64,000 bases of DNA, from the NCBI GenBank assembly GCA_023014365.1, contig JAEBUN010000003.1, positions 1,736,001 through 1,800,000 on the forward strand, read 5' to 3'. Position 1 is the stretch's first letter. Each line of letters begins with the position of its first letter. The notes under the pieces are model-generated. The model was given only the letters and a program-made list of their open reading frames with translations, did no database searches and had not been told where the DNA came from. Shown here piece after piece: positions 24,470-36,620 of the stretch. A program made the position numbers and the translations under genes. Source of the DNA: Lepiota brunneoincarnata (lineage: Eukaryota > Basidiomycota > Agaricomycetes > Agaricales > Agaricaceae).

Positions 24470-26028
24470 CTAGAGCTTGACCCTGCCACCGTTGATCCTA
24501 GCTCGCACAAGTGCAAATGGCTTAACCCTCCGATCTACTCCATTTTGGAATCCCGGACTCAACCATAACTGATTTACAGTTGCATAAATGAAGCCATCAT
24601 CCGCCACACTTTAATCAAGTCCATATTTTAGTGTGATCAATTTGAAAGACTCAGTTGAGAACATACCTCATTGTATCAGGCCATGCAAGGATAGGAGAGC
24701 GTACAAACAGAGAGACAATCCCTGTTTCCGGGTCGAAAATATTAATCGCGTTGTGCTCTGGACTGCCCACGTAGATTTTTCCAGTGGAGTCGGTTTCGAG
24801 ACCATCAGCCTGTCCTCCCATCTAAATCATATGCACAGCTCAGTACGATGAAATGGCAAAAACCATTGTTCTTGCCTCTCCCAAATATTGAACACTATTG
24901 GCTGCCCGCAAGAACGCCAATTTGTCTTCGCTTGGGTTGATTCGCAGGGCAGCAGTCTCAACGCGATACAGGTCCCGGCTTACTAATGGAGTGAAATAGA
25001 TGAATTTTCCATCTGGACTAATGGCAATTCCTGGATTGGTGTCAAGGCCGCCTCCCCGTGGCTATTACGAAACTGGAAAAAAAAACTGACCGTCAGCCCC
25101 GCCCCCTCCTCCTGCTGTCTCGTAATGCAATCCAGGATTCAATGGCGTTGAAGCAAATGTTGGCGCTCCGAAGAGCGTCGGCAGGAAGCGATTTGACGGG
25201 GAAACCGAATGTAAATGATCCAGATGCCTCCACGACTCTCCAGTCCCAAGGTCAACGACGATAATGCCGAAAGAGCCTATCGAATCGATGCTATATAACG
25301 ACGAGTCCGAACCCGGGAAGCTGGAGACTCACCGCTATCGGTAATATACGCAATGCCCTGACCAGATCTCGTCAACCTAGGCGTCAAATCGAATCGCACA
25401 TCGTTCAAATATCCAGTCGGAGGGAGAACGTTCTCTGGAAAGGTGATGGTTTTGAACGGCGTCCTCTGATTCTTCCCAATATCAAAGCCCACGAGCTTGG
25501 GCCCCCCCGGTGAGGCCAGAATATTATCTCCTCCTATAGCAGGCCGGCCTTTATCCAGAACCCAGAGACGATCCTTCGAGTCCACCACAGCGGTTTGGAC
25601 ATTAATGAAGTGCTTGGAATCGCTGGAGCCTACTGCACGGCCCGAAGTAGTATTCAAAAGACCTTCGGGCGGTTGGTTGAACTCTAGATTGGGAAAAGGG
25701 ACCTCTCCTTCATCATTCACTATCTCTCCTAGCGTGAACGGACTCTGGGCTAGGTTACCTCTGCGGCAATGCTATCATGAATTGAGGCTAGTGTCGCTCT
25801 GATCGGGAAATATTACCGATTGAAAGAGATAAACGCCCTGCCGGATTTACTAATGGTGATACCTGTGGGAGCATCTCCTTTGAACAAATGGACAACCTCG
25901 AGCTCGGGGCCAAAAGTCCCATTATCCATTAATCCAGGTCTTTCATCTAAAGGGCGAAAGGCGACGGCAAGAGCGCCGGGCAGGGCTGCACAAAAGAGAG
26001 GGATTCGCCACATCTTGAGCATTAACAA
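24470..26028 (-). CDS. Major royal jelly protein / Yellow-family secreted protein
   Basis: The product is a predicted secreted beta-propeller of the MRJP/Yellow group, which occurs in fungi and bacteria as well as insects; its ligand or reaction in fungi is not established. The start (26028, or Met at 26013, MWRIPLFCAALPGALAVAF) gives a signal peptide with an alanine-rich cleavage region. Blade sequences follow: APTGITISKSGRAFISF, then VQTAVVDSKDRLWVLDKGR, GYLNDVRFD and GIAYITDSG, which alternate between 'W/L-VLD-G' and 'N-D-R' motifs diagnostic of the family. The C-terminus reads FIYATVNQLW and ends at TAG 24472-24470. At least four short introns split the gene, and several blades near 24630-25260 were read only in part. 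It is divergent from the glycosyltransferase gene (138 bp). Confidence 0.83.
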
Positions 26029-26166
26029 AGATGGTGACAGTGGTGGGTTGCAGAGACTGGGCGTAATTCGCCATTACTTATACCAGGCGAGAGGTGTGGG
26101 AGCCTCACAACGAGGAAGAAGAGGAGGAGTATTTTTTATTTCCAATTCCGGAATTGGGGGAGAAGG

Positions 26167-28588
26167 ATGTTTGTTATAAATACTATTCGCTCCCATCTCT
26201 TTCTTTCTCCAATGTACTCCATCCACTCGCTCTTTCGATGCTTTCTTGTCCCCTCCATTTTCCTGGTTTTCCATTTCCTTCTCCGCGCGACACCTCCCGG
26301 GCATACCAAGCCACCTCTGGAGACCTATGGTCTCACTGTCCTAAATTCAAACTTTTCCTTGTTGCCCTCCTCTTTGACGGTGTACCTGCCACTGTCGACG
26401 CTCTCGGTACCACATCTCGGTGTGCTGCTTGCACCGTTCATTGAATTGCCATTACCTCACCTCAAAGAAGTTGTCTTGTTATGCCCAAACCCACTGGTAT
26501 CGCAGCTTCGTCCTCATCTTCTCAAGATCATTGGACAAGAAACGCCCCCCTTCTCTCGTGCTTATGTAGATTTCTCACTGAGAGTGATTCCCCGCACCAA
26601 AATCTCTCACGTCGAGCTACTCAAGGAAGCTTCCGAAGCATCAACTGACTGGGTTCTTATCTTGGATGAAAGCGGAATAGATGATATTAGGCAAGACGCC
26701 CTCCGCAGGCTATGGCATACTATGACCTTCCCTTTTCCTCTGGACTTTACCTCCAAAACACCGTCGTATCGTCTGAATGAACCTGTGTGGCACCGACACG
26801 TATCCTTCAGATACTGGTCCAAGAAACAACTCCCATTCAACGCATCTAAGCTGCCCGTCCTCTCGCCTACTATTTTACTTTCTTCAGCTCTCAATCACAC
26901 ACCCAGCCCTTCAAATATACGGAATATACCGGGAAGCGGCCCCGATGGTAGCATTCTGGAACTCCAGCCAAGATCCCCACTCACGGAAGGTCCTCCTACC
27001 GCCGGCACTATCATCGTTCTGCTTCCAGAGGTCCATGTTTTGCGATCCGCCGTGAGGATGATCTGTGGATTTCGAGCTCAGAACTACACCTTGCGCGTAT
27101 TGATCTATAACAAACAGTATCTCTTATCTTCGTCCTCTTTGACGAGGTGGCAAACTCTTGATATTTCTATCGACCCTGACATACGCGGCTGTAATGGAAA
27201 TATCACCGTTTACAACATTGTTGTCTCCAAAGACCCTCGGCTTGAAATTATGTCTGTTTTGTGGGCTTGGCTGGGCCAGTCAGTGCAGGGTCCACAAGTC
27301 CTCTTCGCATCAAGAGAAGACAAGGTCATCCTCGAAGGTCTTTTTGCCAGCCACCCACACCCTGTCGTTAACGCCACGCATATATATCTCCCGGAACAGG
27401 ACTATCAATATTCGGACTGGATAGGAGCTATATCCATACAAGAACTCCAAAGTATTTTCTCATCCCCCAAGCTAACAATCCACTAATTTGACATAGACTG
27501 GTACACCCCAGTACTCACGCTCAGCGTTATCACATACAACCGTCCTCAGTCCCTTCTCCGCCTGCTCAATTCCCTCTCCACCGCCTTATATTTTGGTGAC
27601 GAAAGTCTCTATCTTAGCATCAACATCGAAAAAGAAGCTAACAATGATACCAAAATCGTCGCGCAAAACTTCACGTGGCTACACGGGCCAATGCAAATCC
27701 ATCAAAGAGTGGTCCACGGCGGCTTACTACCCGCCATCGTAGAGTCTTGGTATCCTCACAACGATCACTCTTACGGACTCCTCCTGGAGGACGATGTCGA
27801 GCTCTCCCCATTGTTCTACGCATGGATCAAGATGACTATTCTCAGATACAGGTTCGTCTCCCTCAGCCGCTCTCCCTGTCGGGCACCTCAATCCCCTACC
27901 CAGGTACGGCTTTACACCCGACAGGTCCCCTGGCCTCTTTGGCGTCAGTCTCTACCAACAGAAGCATCTCGAGCTACCAATGAAAGGCCGACAACCATTC
28001 GACGCACGAAGCCTCTTTTTATCCCATCCGACCGTCCTATTCCCAGGCACACCTTACCTATCTGCTATTCCTTGTAGCTGGGGCGCCGTCTACTTCCCAG
28101 AACAATGGCGCCAATTCCACACATATCTCTCCACCCGCCCCACCAACACTAACGAGATCGCGCAAGAGACCCCCAACCCCCAAAGTCCAATAGTTCCCAA
28201 TGTGCGTTCGAATAAATGGACTCAATCCTGGAAAAAGTTCTTCATCGAGCTCGTCTATTTACATGGCTACGTCATGCTCTATCCGAATTATGTCAATTTC
28301 ACCTCCCTATCCACCAACCATCTTGAAGTCGGTTCCCATGTGCGTTCGGCGACCTCGCCTGCGAAAAGGGATTTGTTCGTACTCCCTCTGATGTCTCTGC
28401 CACAAGCACGGAAGGATCTAGAGTCAATTGCGACTGGACTGTTGGATTTACCGGACGCAAAATTGCCTGACTTTGAGAAGCTGCCAGTGTTGAATCTTAC
28501 TGGTAGTGTGACTACTCTGGAGTCGTTAGTTCGGATCGGTCAGAAACGTGGAGAAGAAATCAGGAGAATGCAGTCAGGAGGGTTATGA
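26167..28588 (+). CDS. Membrane-anchored family 2-like glycosyltransferase
   Basis: A fungal glycosyltransferase of the type often annotated as 'glycosyltransferase 2'. An N-terminal anchor lies at about residues 17-38 (LFRCFLVPSIFLVFHFLL, Met at 26212 being an alternative start), so a Golgi type II protein is likely. A 45-nt intron (27452-27496) joins IQELQ to NWYTPVLTLSVITYNRPQSLLRLLNSL, the donor-site start typical of GT-A folds. LLLEDDVELSPLFYAWIK near 27780 carries the acidic metal-binding motif (EDD in place of DxD). A second intron of about 52 nt after ILRYR leads to GFTPDRSPGLFGVSLYQQ, and a C-terminal part with SWGAVYFPEQW. The donor sugar is unknown. The final exon's 3' end appears again, decayed, downstream. 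Confidence 0.85.
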
Positions 28589-28759
28589 AATAAGTTGCAA
28601 TAGTACATTTACTTTCCCTGAAAGCTGCAACGGTCTTCTTTACGCTGCCAAGAGCTGGGTTAATATGTCCGGCCTATTGATGATATTTACTGTGAACAAA
28701 TCTTGGGCCATTATATCCATGATCCAAAACATGCATCCAACCAAGTTCATGTCAGTCCT

Positions 28760-28860
28760 GAGCCTCGGCGACTGACTCAGCTTCAAGGCATAAGGGTAAA
28801 ACTGGGAGTTCTTATCTTTGAACAATTGGCCGGGTGAACTGAGGTTCAAATCGATGACAT
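28760..28860 (-). repeat. Decayed duplicate of the ABC transporter 3' coding end
   Basis: On the minus strand this sequence aligns with 29362-29455, the last exon of the ABC transporter, at an offset of about 600 bp: both read a variant of SP-x-x-L-x-KDK-x-S-x-FY. The nucleotide match includes the phrases 'ctcagcttca' and 'ggccgggtgaa' versus 'tccagcttca' and 'gccggtgaa'. The copy has lost the upstream domain. It belongs to the tandem duplication described in the findings. Confidence 0.6.
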
Positions 28861-29019
28861 ATCATTATATCATTCCCGGATAAATGGCAGATTTAGCTCT
28901 CCTGATTCATGACCCACTCAGAAAACTACCAAAGTTGCGACATCACGTCGCCGCTGCCGCTGAGAAAACACTGCGTGACTATAGAGATCTTACATATCCC
29001 ATAGGTCACGATAGATGTG

Positions 29020-29270
29020 AAAGACCAGATCCGGAATGGTAGACAGAGCTGCAGCAGAGGATGGATTTGGGTGCGGATGGACAAAAATTACCTAATTTAG
29101 AGAGTTTCTGGCTCTGAATACTCAAGTCTCACTGGTGTTACCACTCCTGTTTGGATTGGTCGGAAACACGGAGAAGAGTCCAGAGGGGAATATATCAGGA
29201 GCAATAATGATTGGCAACCCATCCTGAGAGTTGCGACAACTGCATTTTTGTTGTCGGCAGCCTGGATCAA
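29020..29270 (+). repeat. Decayed duplicate of the glycosyltransferase 3' end
   Basis: This stretch matches the plus-strand glycosyltransferase C-terminal exon and its trailer at 28430-28650. The best block compares 28532-28555 with 29152-29175, where 19 or so of 24 bases agree (ggat-ggtc-gaaac-ggagaag). The protein reading, VWIGRKHGEE, is a decayed VRIGQKRGEE. Surrounding bases, including the following trailer with 'gttgcgacaactgcattt' versus 'gttgcaatagtacattt', agree as well. It is interrupted by stops and indels. Confidence 0.6.
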
Positions 29271-29348
29271 CACATACAACTGATTAATGCTAACAATTTA
29301 TCTAAGCACCCTGCCATGTGCCATCTATACCGTGGTCTTGAATCATTT

Positions 29349-32300
29349 TCAATCGTCCTTAGGTTCGGCAACTAATCCAGCTTCATTCGCGAGCGAATAG
29401 AACTTGGAGGTTTTGTCTTTCAGAAGGTTAGCCGGTGAATCGAATTCGGCGACCTATCATACTCGGTTAAGTGATAGATTTGGAGGTTGGAAGACATCGC
29501 ACCTTTCCTGCATCCATGACAATGACACGGTCGGATGCCATGATGGTATTGAGACGATGGCTAGATCATTAATTGAGATGCAAATCTCGAAAACGCGAAC
29601 AACAACCGTACGCAATGGTGAATATTGTGACGTGAGTAAATGCTGGACCGCGGATAATCTCTTGAATGGCGCGGTCAGTGTCAAGGTCAACCGCAGACGT
29701 GGCTGAAATTTATGATTAATGATATCTCCGGAAAGTGAAGGGTGAGACAAACCCTCATCGAGGACAAGAATTCGTGTCTGATAGTAATATCAATAATGCA
29801 CAATCAGAAGCCAGGATACCTAATATCAGCCATACCTTTCGGAGCAGTGCTCGCGCAAAGCAAAGGAGCTGCCTCTGTCCGGTCGATAACGAGGAGCCTC
29901 CCTCGCGAACCGGCGATTCCAATTGTTCGGAAAGACTTTCGGCGTATTCCTTTAAGTGGGCCTGGGGACACGTCAATGTAGCACAGCTCGGGGATATATC
30001 TTTCTAACATGCCTGGTCAAGAGCGACCCATATCTCGTGGTCTGTGTATGCATTGAGAGGGTCGATGTTATCCCGAAGCGTACCCTCAAAAAGGTCAGGC
30101 GTTTGTGGTACTATTGCAATTGACGAACGAACTAGACGGTAGAGTGAGCATATGGGAGAAGCAACGCAAAACAGGGCAATCTTACGATCATGCAAGCCAA
30201 TTTTTGTGATGTCAAGGGAATCGACGACGATTGTTCCACTAGCAGGTTCAACGATGCGAAACAATGCCAGTAGGAGCTGTACGGGTGTCAGAGAGCTCAG
30301 GTTGATTGATCTAATTTGATGTAGCTCACGGAGGATTTTCCAGCACCGGTGCGACCACAGACACCAATCTTTTCGCTGGGTTCCTGCATCGCAGTGAGCA
30401 TTTGCCGAAGAGACTGGTGCAAGAAGCCTACCGTTGTAATATTGACGTCTTTGAGCACGAGATCTAATCCCGAACGGTATCGGGTTGAATAGTGACTGGG
30501 AACAAGGTAAATGGTCGAGCTCACAAAATATAGTACAACCACCCACCGAAACTCAACAACCCCCTCTGATGGCCACTCTGGTGTTGGCTTCTGATCCGGT
30601 TGCTCGTGAGGAGCTTCGGATTCGGTGTTCGTCTGGTGGAGGATACGCTCAACGCTCACAATGTTCTGTTCAACCTCGCTAGCGGACCGAACAAGCCAAT
30701 TCTGATGGGCCGATTATCAACAGGGTCCGAAAAGCTCAAGAGAATAAGACACACCAGGGAGGATGTCGTGTTAAGCGCGTACGACAATACGAGACCAACG
30801 AGACCAGCATCAACGCCGGATGTTATGAGAGCAATCATGGCAAGAAAAACAACCGTCAAGATGATCAAGGCTCCGACAAACTCCAGGCGGACCGCCAACC
30901 AGCGGTTGACGGAGATACTAGGGAGGTAGCAGATCTGATTTCTATCAATACGGTATTGATTGTGCTGGATGAAGATGGTTTGTTGGCGGAAGGCACGAAT
31001 GGTTGAAAGTCCGGCCAAGGATTCAGAAAACCAGGCGAAGATGGGTGAACGGGATACTGCATCGAGCCGCTTGAGTTCTCTTGAGGTGGCAAGGTAGTAT
31101 CTGGGGGGTCATTAGGACGGGCCGCATTTTGGGATAAATCGGCCATACTTCATAACTCGCAGGTAGAACCACCCCAAAGGGAGTACTGCAATGAGGAAGG
31201 AAGGAAAACTCGATCCGATGACAACCAGGATGGATAGACAAACAGCCCCAGTGCGACAAAAGCCCTGGATAACCCGTGCCAAAACTTGATCCGCAACATA
31301 GACGTCACGCGAAAAAAGATTGAGGATGCTATAAGATGGGTATTTGGTAATGTTCTCTCGAAAAAAGCAACCTAAAATGCCCACCGTCCAGTTGGTGTGA
31401 GTTCGAAGAACGAGAGTGGTGCCCTCATTAAAGAATAAAGCATCTGTGCTGAACTTAGAGGAAACCAGAGCTGGAGTGGAAAATACGACTAACCATGTCG
31501 TGCAGTCGTTTGGCACTGCGCAGAGCACAGTATACCCATATCAGGATAGCAGAAATGGCCCCCAGTAGCGTAGAAGCCAGGGAGAACGAGCCGTAAGCAA
31601 GAAGGTACTTAAACATCCCAGAATTGCTTCCTTGTTCGCGGTTGTGCTCTCCCCAATACCGTAAGGTTAAGGTCGCTAGGACAGAAGTAGCTTGCTGAGA
31701 TATCGTTGTGAGCAAGAAAAATGTAAACCCAATTATTGAGGCCGCCTTAATATATTCCTTATAAACTTCAACTCTGACCTTGCCCCGCTCTTGATGTTCG
31801 GTTGACAGGCCTTTTGCAGCACTGAGTCTTGCCAAAGAGGGCGGTACCAGACGAGGCTTGGAGAAGCTGCTTCGCTGACGAAGTTTCTCCGAAAGTACGA
31901 GGTTATAGTGGACTGACTTGTCGTCAACTCCCCCATTAAGTGACTCCTCAGTTTTTGGTGTGAGCGCTCCGTTAGCTGCGGAGGGGGTCGAGGAGCCAGA
32001 TGAACCATTGGATGTACCATGACCCCGCCTAGAAAGTGAATGAGACTACTTATGAACAGGAGCCCGCCTGCATCACGTACACAAGTTTCGAGACTTCGCT
32101 GTCTGGATTCATGATGAGCTGCGGATAGGAGCCTGACTCAAAGATAATTCCACGTCGTATGTAGATCAAAGAGTCAAACTGCTTGACGAATGCAATGCTA
32201 TTGGTGACGAGAATGCGGGCTTTTGTGGCTAAGAGTCCCTGCGGTCCAATAACATTGTCTAAAGAAGCATCATCCAGTAGATAGTTCAGGAACGGTAAGC

Positions 32301-35300
32301 AAAACGCACCAAAAACGTGTCGAGCAACATGGCTGTCGACAGCAGCTAGGCAATCATCGAGTAAAACTCTGTACATATTGAGTTCCTGAAGCCCATTTGG
32401 CAGGAGAAGATAGGCTATACATACAAATCCGCTCTCGCATACACTGTCCTCGCAAGCGAAAGTCTCGCTCGTTGGCCGCCGCTTAGCTGTTATCGCTTAG
32501 TAACCGTTTCTTTAGGCTGGGAAATAAACGTACAGTGATGCCTATGATTGGTATGAGTAGATATTTAAAGGGAGTCAATTAATAGCCAACCTTTTTCACC
32601 AACTTCAGTCATGTCGCCGTTAGGGAGCAATGCGAGATCTGGCGCCAGAGCGCATGCTGCGTTGAGTGAAGTCGGTTTAGGTATCACCACGAGATAAGTA
32701 CTCGAAATTCAGACCTTCAACGACGATATTGTAGAAAGTCTCATCATACTCGTGAGAGAAAAGAATGTTCTCGCGGACAGTTGCGGACATAACCCTGAGG
32801 ATCGAACTTGTCAAGATGTATCATACTGAAAAAATATATCTTACCACGGATTCTGTGGTGCATATGCTATGGTTCCTCTGATAGTGACTGATCCGTCCTT
32901 ACGTCTCATATCCCCAATAATTGCGGAAAGGAGACTCGTCTGCAGAACATCCGATCAGAGAACTAGGCAGGATATAACAAAAGCACCCCGACATACTTTA
33001 CCAGCACCAACTCGACCGAGCACTCCGAGCAGCTCTCCCTTCCTGACAGAAAGGTTAATGTTCTCGAGCGTAAGTTGGATGGCACCCTTTTCCCAGCTGA
33101 AATCTCCATCTTTGATTGAGAGCACCTGTAATCCGTTCAATACTCAACTCGTTCTTTACATATGCCTATCCGTACCTCATCACCCTGATGAAGATTTGTG
33201 GCCACGGCGACCATCGTTGCATCGGGCTGCAGCTCCGCAGCATCAAGGAAAGACGAAAGTCGCTTAACCGAAACAATTGCCTCTATGATGTTAGATGTTA
33301 CTTGACTAAACTGTTATCAATTTGTCAGCGAGCGTTACGGAACTGGAAGGGAACACCTGTACCATGGCCAGGGGAAATTGAAGGAGCATGAAAAGGGAGA
33401 TCGCAGGGAAAATAACGTCAGACGTCAGAGGTCGTGAAGACATCGCGGCAGCAGTAGCGAAAGAGCTGAAGGCGACAAGGAGGGGGATGCCACTCCAAAG
33501 CGCCGTATTGCATGCCTATGAAGAACGTTCAATTGACGCCAGATGAAAAATCCAGCTAAGCTTACTGTCACGATGCCGATTTTCTTGAGCATAATTAATT
33601 CTTGGTTGTTCCTGGTGTCTAGGACCTTTCGTAGGAAGCTGTATTCCCACGCATAGAGCTTGATGCTGTGGATCATGAGATCACGTAGGCAAACGAATGT
33701 CAGTGCCACGGACCTTTTGATATTGGCGAGCAATTCGCTCATGAGACGAGTACGTTTGTCTCTATTTTTCATTTGCTGTTCCTGCATCCTTTTGAGAATT
33801 CTAGCAATAACTGCAAAATGCCATTAGGGTGCGTTTGACTCTCAGATTGATACCCACATGTGTTTAGCGGAATGGAAAAGATCATGATAGCCACTCCAAT
33901 AAAAGCAGCCCAGCCCAATAGATTATAGAGTGAGATGAATGCAAGGGTTATCTTTAAAGATACCATGAGACCAGAAGGTTCACAACCTGCGTGTTGCCTA
34001 CCTGGAGCGGACCAGAAAGAGCTATGAGGCCGTATGTGCATAGATCTTGTAACCGGGTTGCGTCAACGGACATGAGATTGACAATATCCCCAGTTGCACG
34101 GCTACGTTCGTCATTGGAAAGAATGAGAGCTTTCTTGTATATCACAGAAACCAGCCCTGCACGAACACGCATTCTAGAAGAATTGAGTGCAGGGGTTAGC
34201 AGTGACCTTGGTCGAAGACTTACCCGGTCTCAAAAGTCCTTTGGAAATACTACCATCACCAGATTAATATCAGAGCTGGAAATGTGAAGGAGAAAACGTC
34301 GTACTTGGTTGAGGCAAACCGTCTGAGTGATAGATGCAAAGAACATGACAGCCGCAATAGCAAAGCCTTCAAGTTTGGAAGGCATGCCTTCTTCGATGCG
34401 GTTGAGATGTGCGCTTTGATACCGCGAGATATAAGAAAGTAAAAGTCTCAGCAGCTGGGGTTGCAAGAAGGCCAGGACGTCTTGCATCGCTTTGAGACCC
34501 GCCGCCACAGCATATGGTCCGCCATACGAAACAAAGAGCGCCTTCCACAAGGAGCTAAAAGATGTATCAGAGACACCCGGAGACTCGTGGCTGAAAATAG
34601 CATACTATCTGGAAATAGCATTTTCCAGATCCTTGCCAAGGTTTCCGGACTCGTCGGAAGGAATCAGGGATGGAAGGTCTTGCTCTGTGATATACTGTTT
34701 GACTCCTCTTTTCATCAAGGGCGTCATCCAACTAAAGGACTGTGGAGAAATTCAATGATACGTCAGCGGGGAGGTGCTGAAAGACCCTTACCCATATACT
34801 AAATATATTGGCGGTGAGGATCGGACTTTCCACGCCAACCTTTTCCCTTAACTGAGGCTCAACTGGGTATTCCGTGCCCAGGCACTCCAAAGCGAAAGCA
34901 GAAAGACCTAGACCAAGAGAGATTGCCCTAGAAATCAAGACTGGACCGTAGACACCGAGCCCGATCATGAGTCGTGTCCTGATCCAAACACCCGCCGACA
35001 GAGCAAATAGCGGCCAGAACAAAAGGAGAGTTGTAGAGGAACGACGACGACGCGTATGGTTGGAATAGGTCAGGGCGATTGCTGAAAGTACCGCCAAGGG
35101 TTCGAGTACATAAGATGCGAGTACGGGAACATCAGTATGGGAGATCAAGATGTTCATAAGATTAGATGTGCTTGCAATGAGTGCGCCGAAGAGCAAGAGC
35201 TGCCAATAGCTGGGTGAGCATAAAGGTCACGAAGAAAGGTAGAAGCAGCGTACAATTTTCGTCCAGAGGACCCATTTCCTTCGGTGGCTCAGTGAGGTCG

Positions 35301-35457
35301 GTTCGGCTGAGACGAGGCTCAAGGTTCTGGAAACTCCGACGAGAAGTAGCACGATCAGAGGACCGGATTGCAGGAGGCCCTCTTCGAAACAAGGTGTGGA
35401 GTCAAAAGCCCTTACGCGTGAAACAATCCTCCAGCCTTCTGGATCATGACAAGTCAT
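29349..35457 (-). CDS. ABC transporter, subfamily C (MRP/Ycf1-like)
   Basis: A full-length pump of the MRP type, expected in the vacuolar or plasma membrane and to export glutathione conjugates or similar anions. The start at 35457 ([19 protein letters not shown]...CFEEG) and the hydrophobic LIVLLLVG block match the TMD0 opening of fungal members. Then come TMD1 helices (34550-33400), and NBD1 with Walker [18 protein letters not shown] split by an intron near 33000-32940, followed by [14 protein letters not shown]2 spans 31850-30660. NBD2 shows Walker [11 protein letters not shown] (near 30355), [18 protein letters not shown], the signature [18 protein letters not shown] (near 29880) and, over two introns, LVLDEATSAVD and FTIAHRLNTI. 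The protein ends with [10 protein letters not shown] and a stop at 29351-29349. More than fifteen short introns interrupt it. It lies 133 bp behind guanylate kinase, same strand. Confidence 0.9.
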
Positions 35458-35590
35458 GGTGGTGGTGGTTGCGGAAGGGAGAGTTCGAGGAGGGCTGACT
35501 AAAGGTATGCAAAAATTCTGTCACGTCATTGATGTATTCAAAAACTTGGTTGATCTGTAAGCATAACCAAGCAAGTAATTACAGATCGAG

Positions 35591-36323
35591 TCAGTCATCC
35601 AAAGGAGGTAATGCATCGCCTGCAACTCGTTCTCCCAACGCAACGCGCTTCAACAATCCATATGCATGGTCCAGGTCGTCATTGACGATGACAATGTCAT
35701 GGACGTTCGGCTCCTTCGCAAACTCAATCTCTCTAAGTGCTGTCGCTAGTCGTTTCTCTACAGAAGCCTCTGTTTCTGTACCGCGTCCTTGCAAGCGGGC
35801 ACGCAGCGCCGCCAGTGAGGGAGGGGAGATAAACAGATACACGGGGTTCAGGGCGGTTTGTTTTATTTGACGAACTCCCTAAGGATGAATGTGGAGAAGA
35901 TGGAGGGGAGACTGACGTTATCATACCTGGGCCTCGATGTCGAGGATACAACGTCTCTTTTGGCTTTGGATGTGGCGAACGGTCTCGTAACTGGTGCCGT
36001 AAAAGTTGCCAGAGAACTCGGCGTGCTCGATAAGCGCACCCTCGCGTATGAGCTCCTTGAACCTGTCCTGTGTGACAAAATAGTAGTGCTTGCCATCAAC
36101 TTCACCCGGGCGAGGAATGCGAGTAGTATCTACCGATCGAAGCAGGCCGGCTAAAGATCAGCAACCAGGAACAGAGGAGGTTGACAGGCATACGGGAGAT
36201 ACTGAAGCCAAAAAGATCTGGAAACTCGGAAAAGAGGCGCTGTAGGAGGGTACTCTTTCCGACTCCCGAAGGACCCGAAAGAACGAGGGGGCGAGGGAAG
36301 TCGGAAGGACGGGCGGCGGTCAT
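35591..36323 (-). CDS. GUK1: Guanylate kinase
   Basis: The cytosolic enzyme that phosphorylates GMP to GDP with ATP. The P-loop is [20 protein letters not shown] directly after the start. The GMP-binding segment continues across an intron with the family arrangement (a Ser-Arg followed by P-R-P-G-E), then [18 protein letters not shown] and [11 protein letters not shown] with the final exon 35842-35591 reading [24 protein letters not shown]...[10 protein letters not shown]. The start used is Met 36323 (MTAARPSDF); an in-frame Met at 36356 would add 11 residues. Length (about 195-200 residues over three or four exons) is normal for the family. Confidence 0.92.
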
Positions 36324-36620
36324 AACAAAGGAGCGACGAAAGAGCAGCCAGGTCATGCATGAGATGAGAAAGAAAATAACAAATATATACTATTACGTAA
36401 TTTAGAAATCCGAGCCAGCTTGGGATACCCACCGTGCCAGTCCGGTTTCTATCTTGCCCTTCCCCCACCTCCTTCTCTCTCTCCTCCGTCCCCTTTGCTC
36501 TCTCCGACGCTCCTTGTAGCCCTCTTGTCCATTCCATATCCATATCCTGGCCGCCTTAGTCGTGCCACCCACCACAGACGATCCCCTAGCCCCCTCTACG
36601 AAATCTCACGATACATCCCA

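Noticed and set aside
28640..28849. Small minus-strand frame as an independent gene
   Set aside because: It is the decayed duplicate of the ABC transporter end described in the features.
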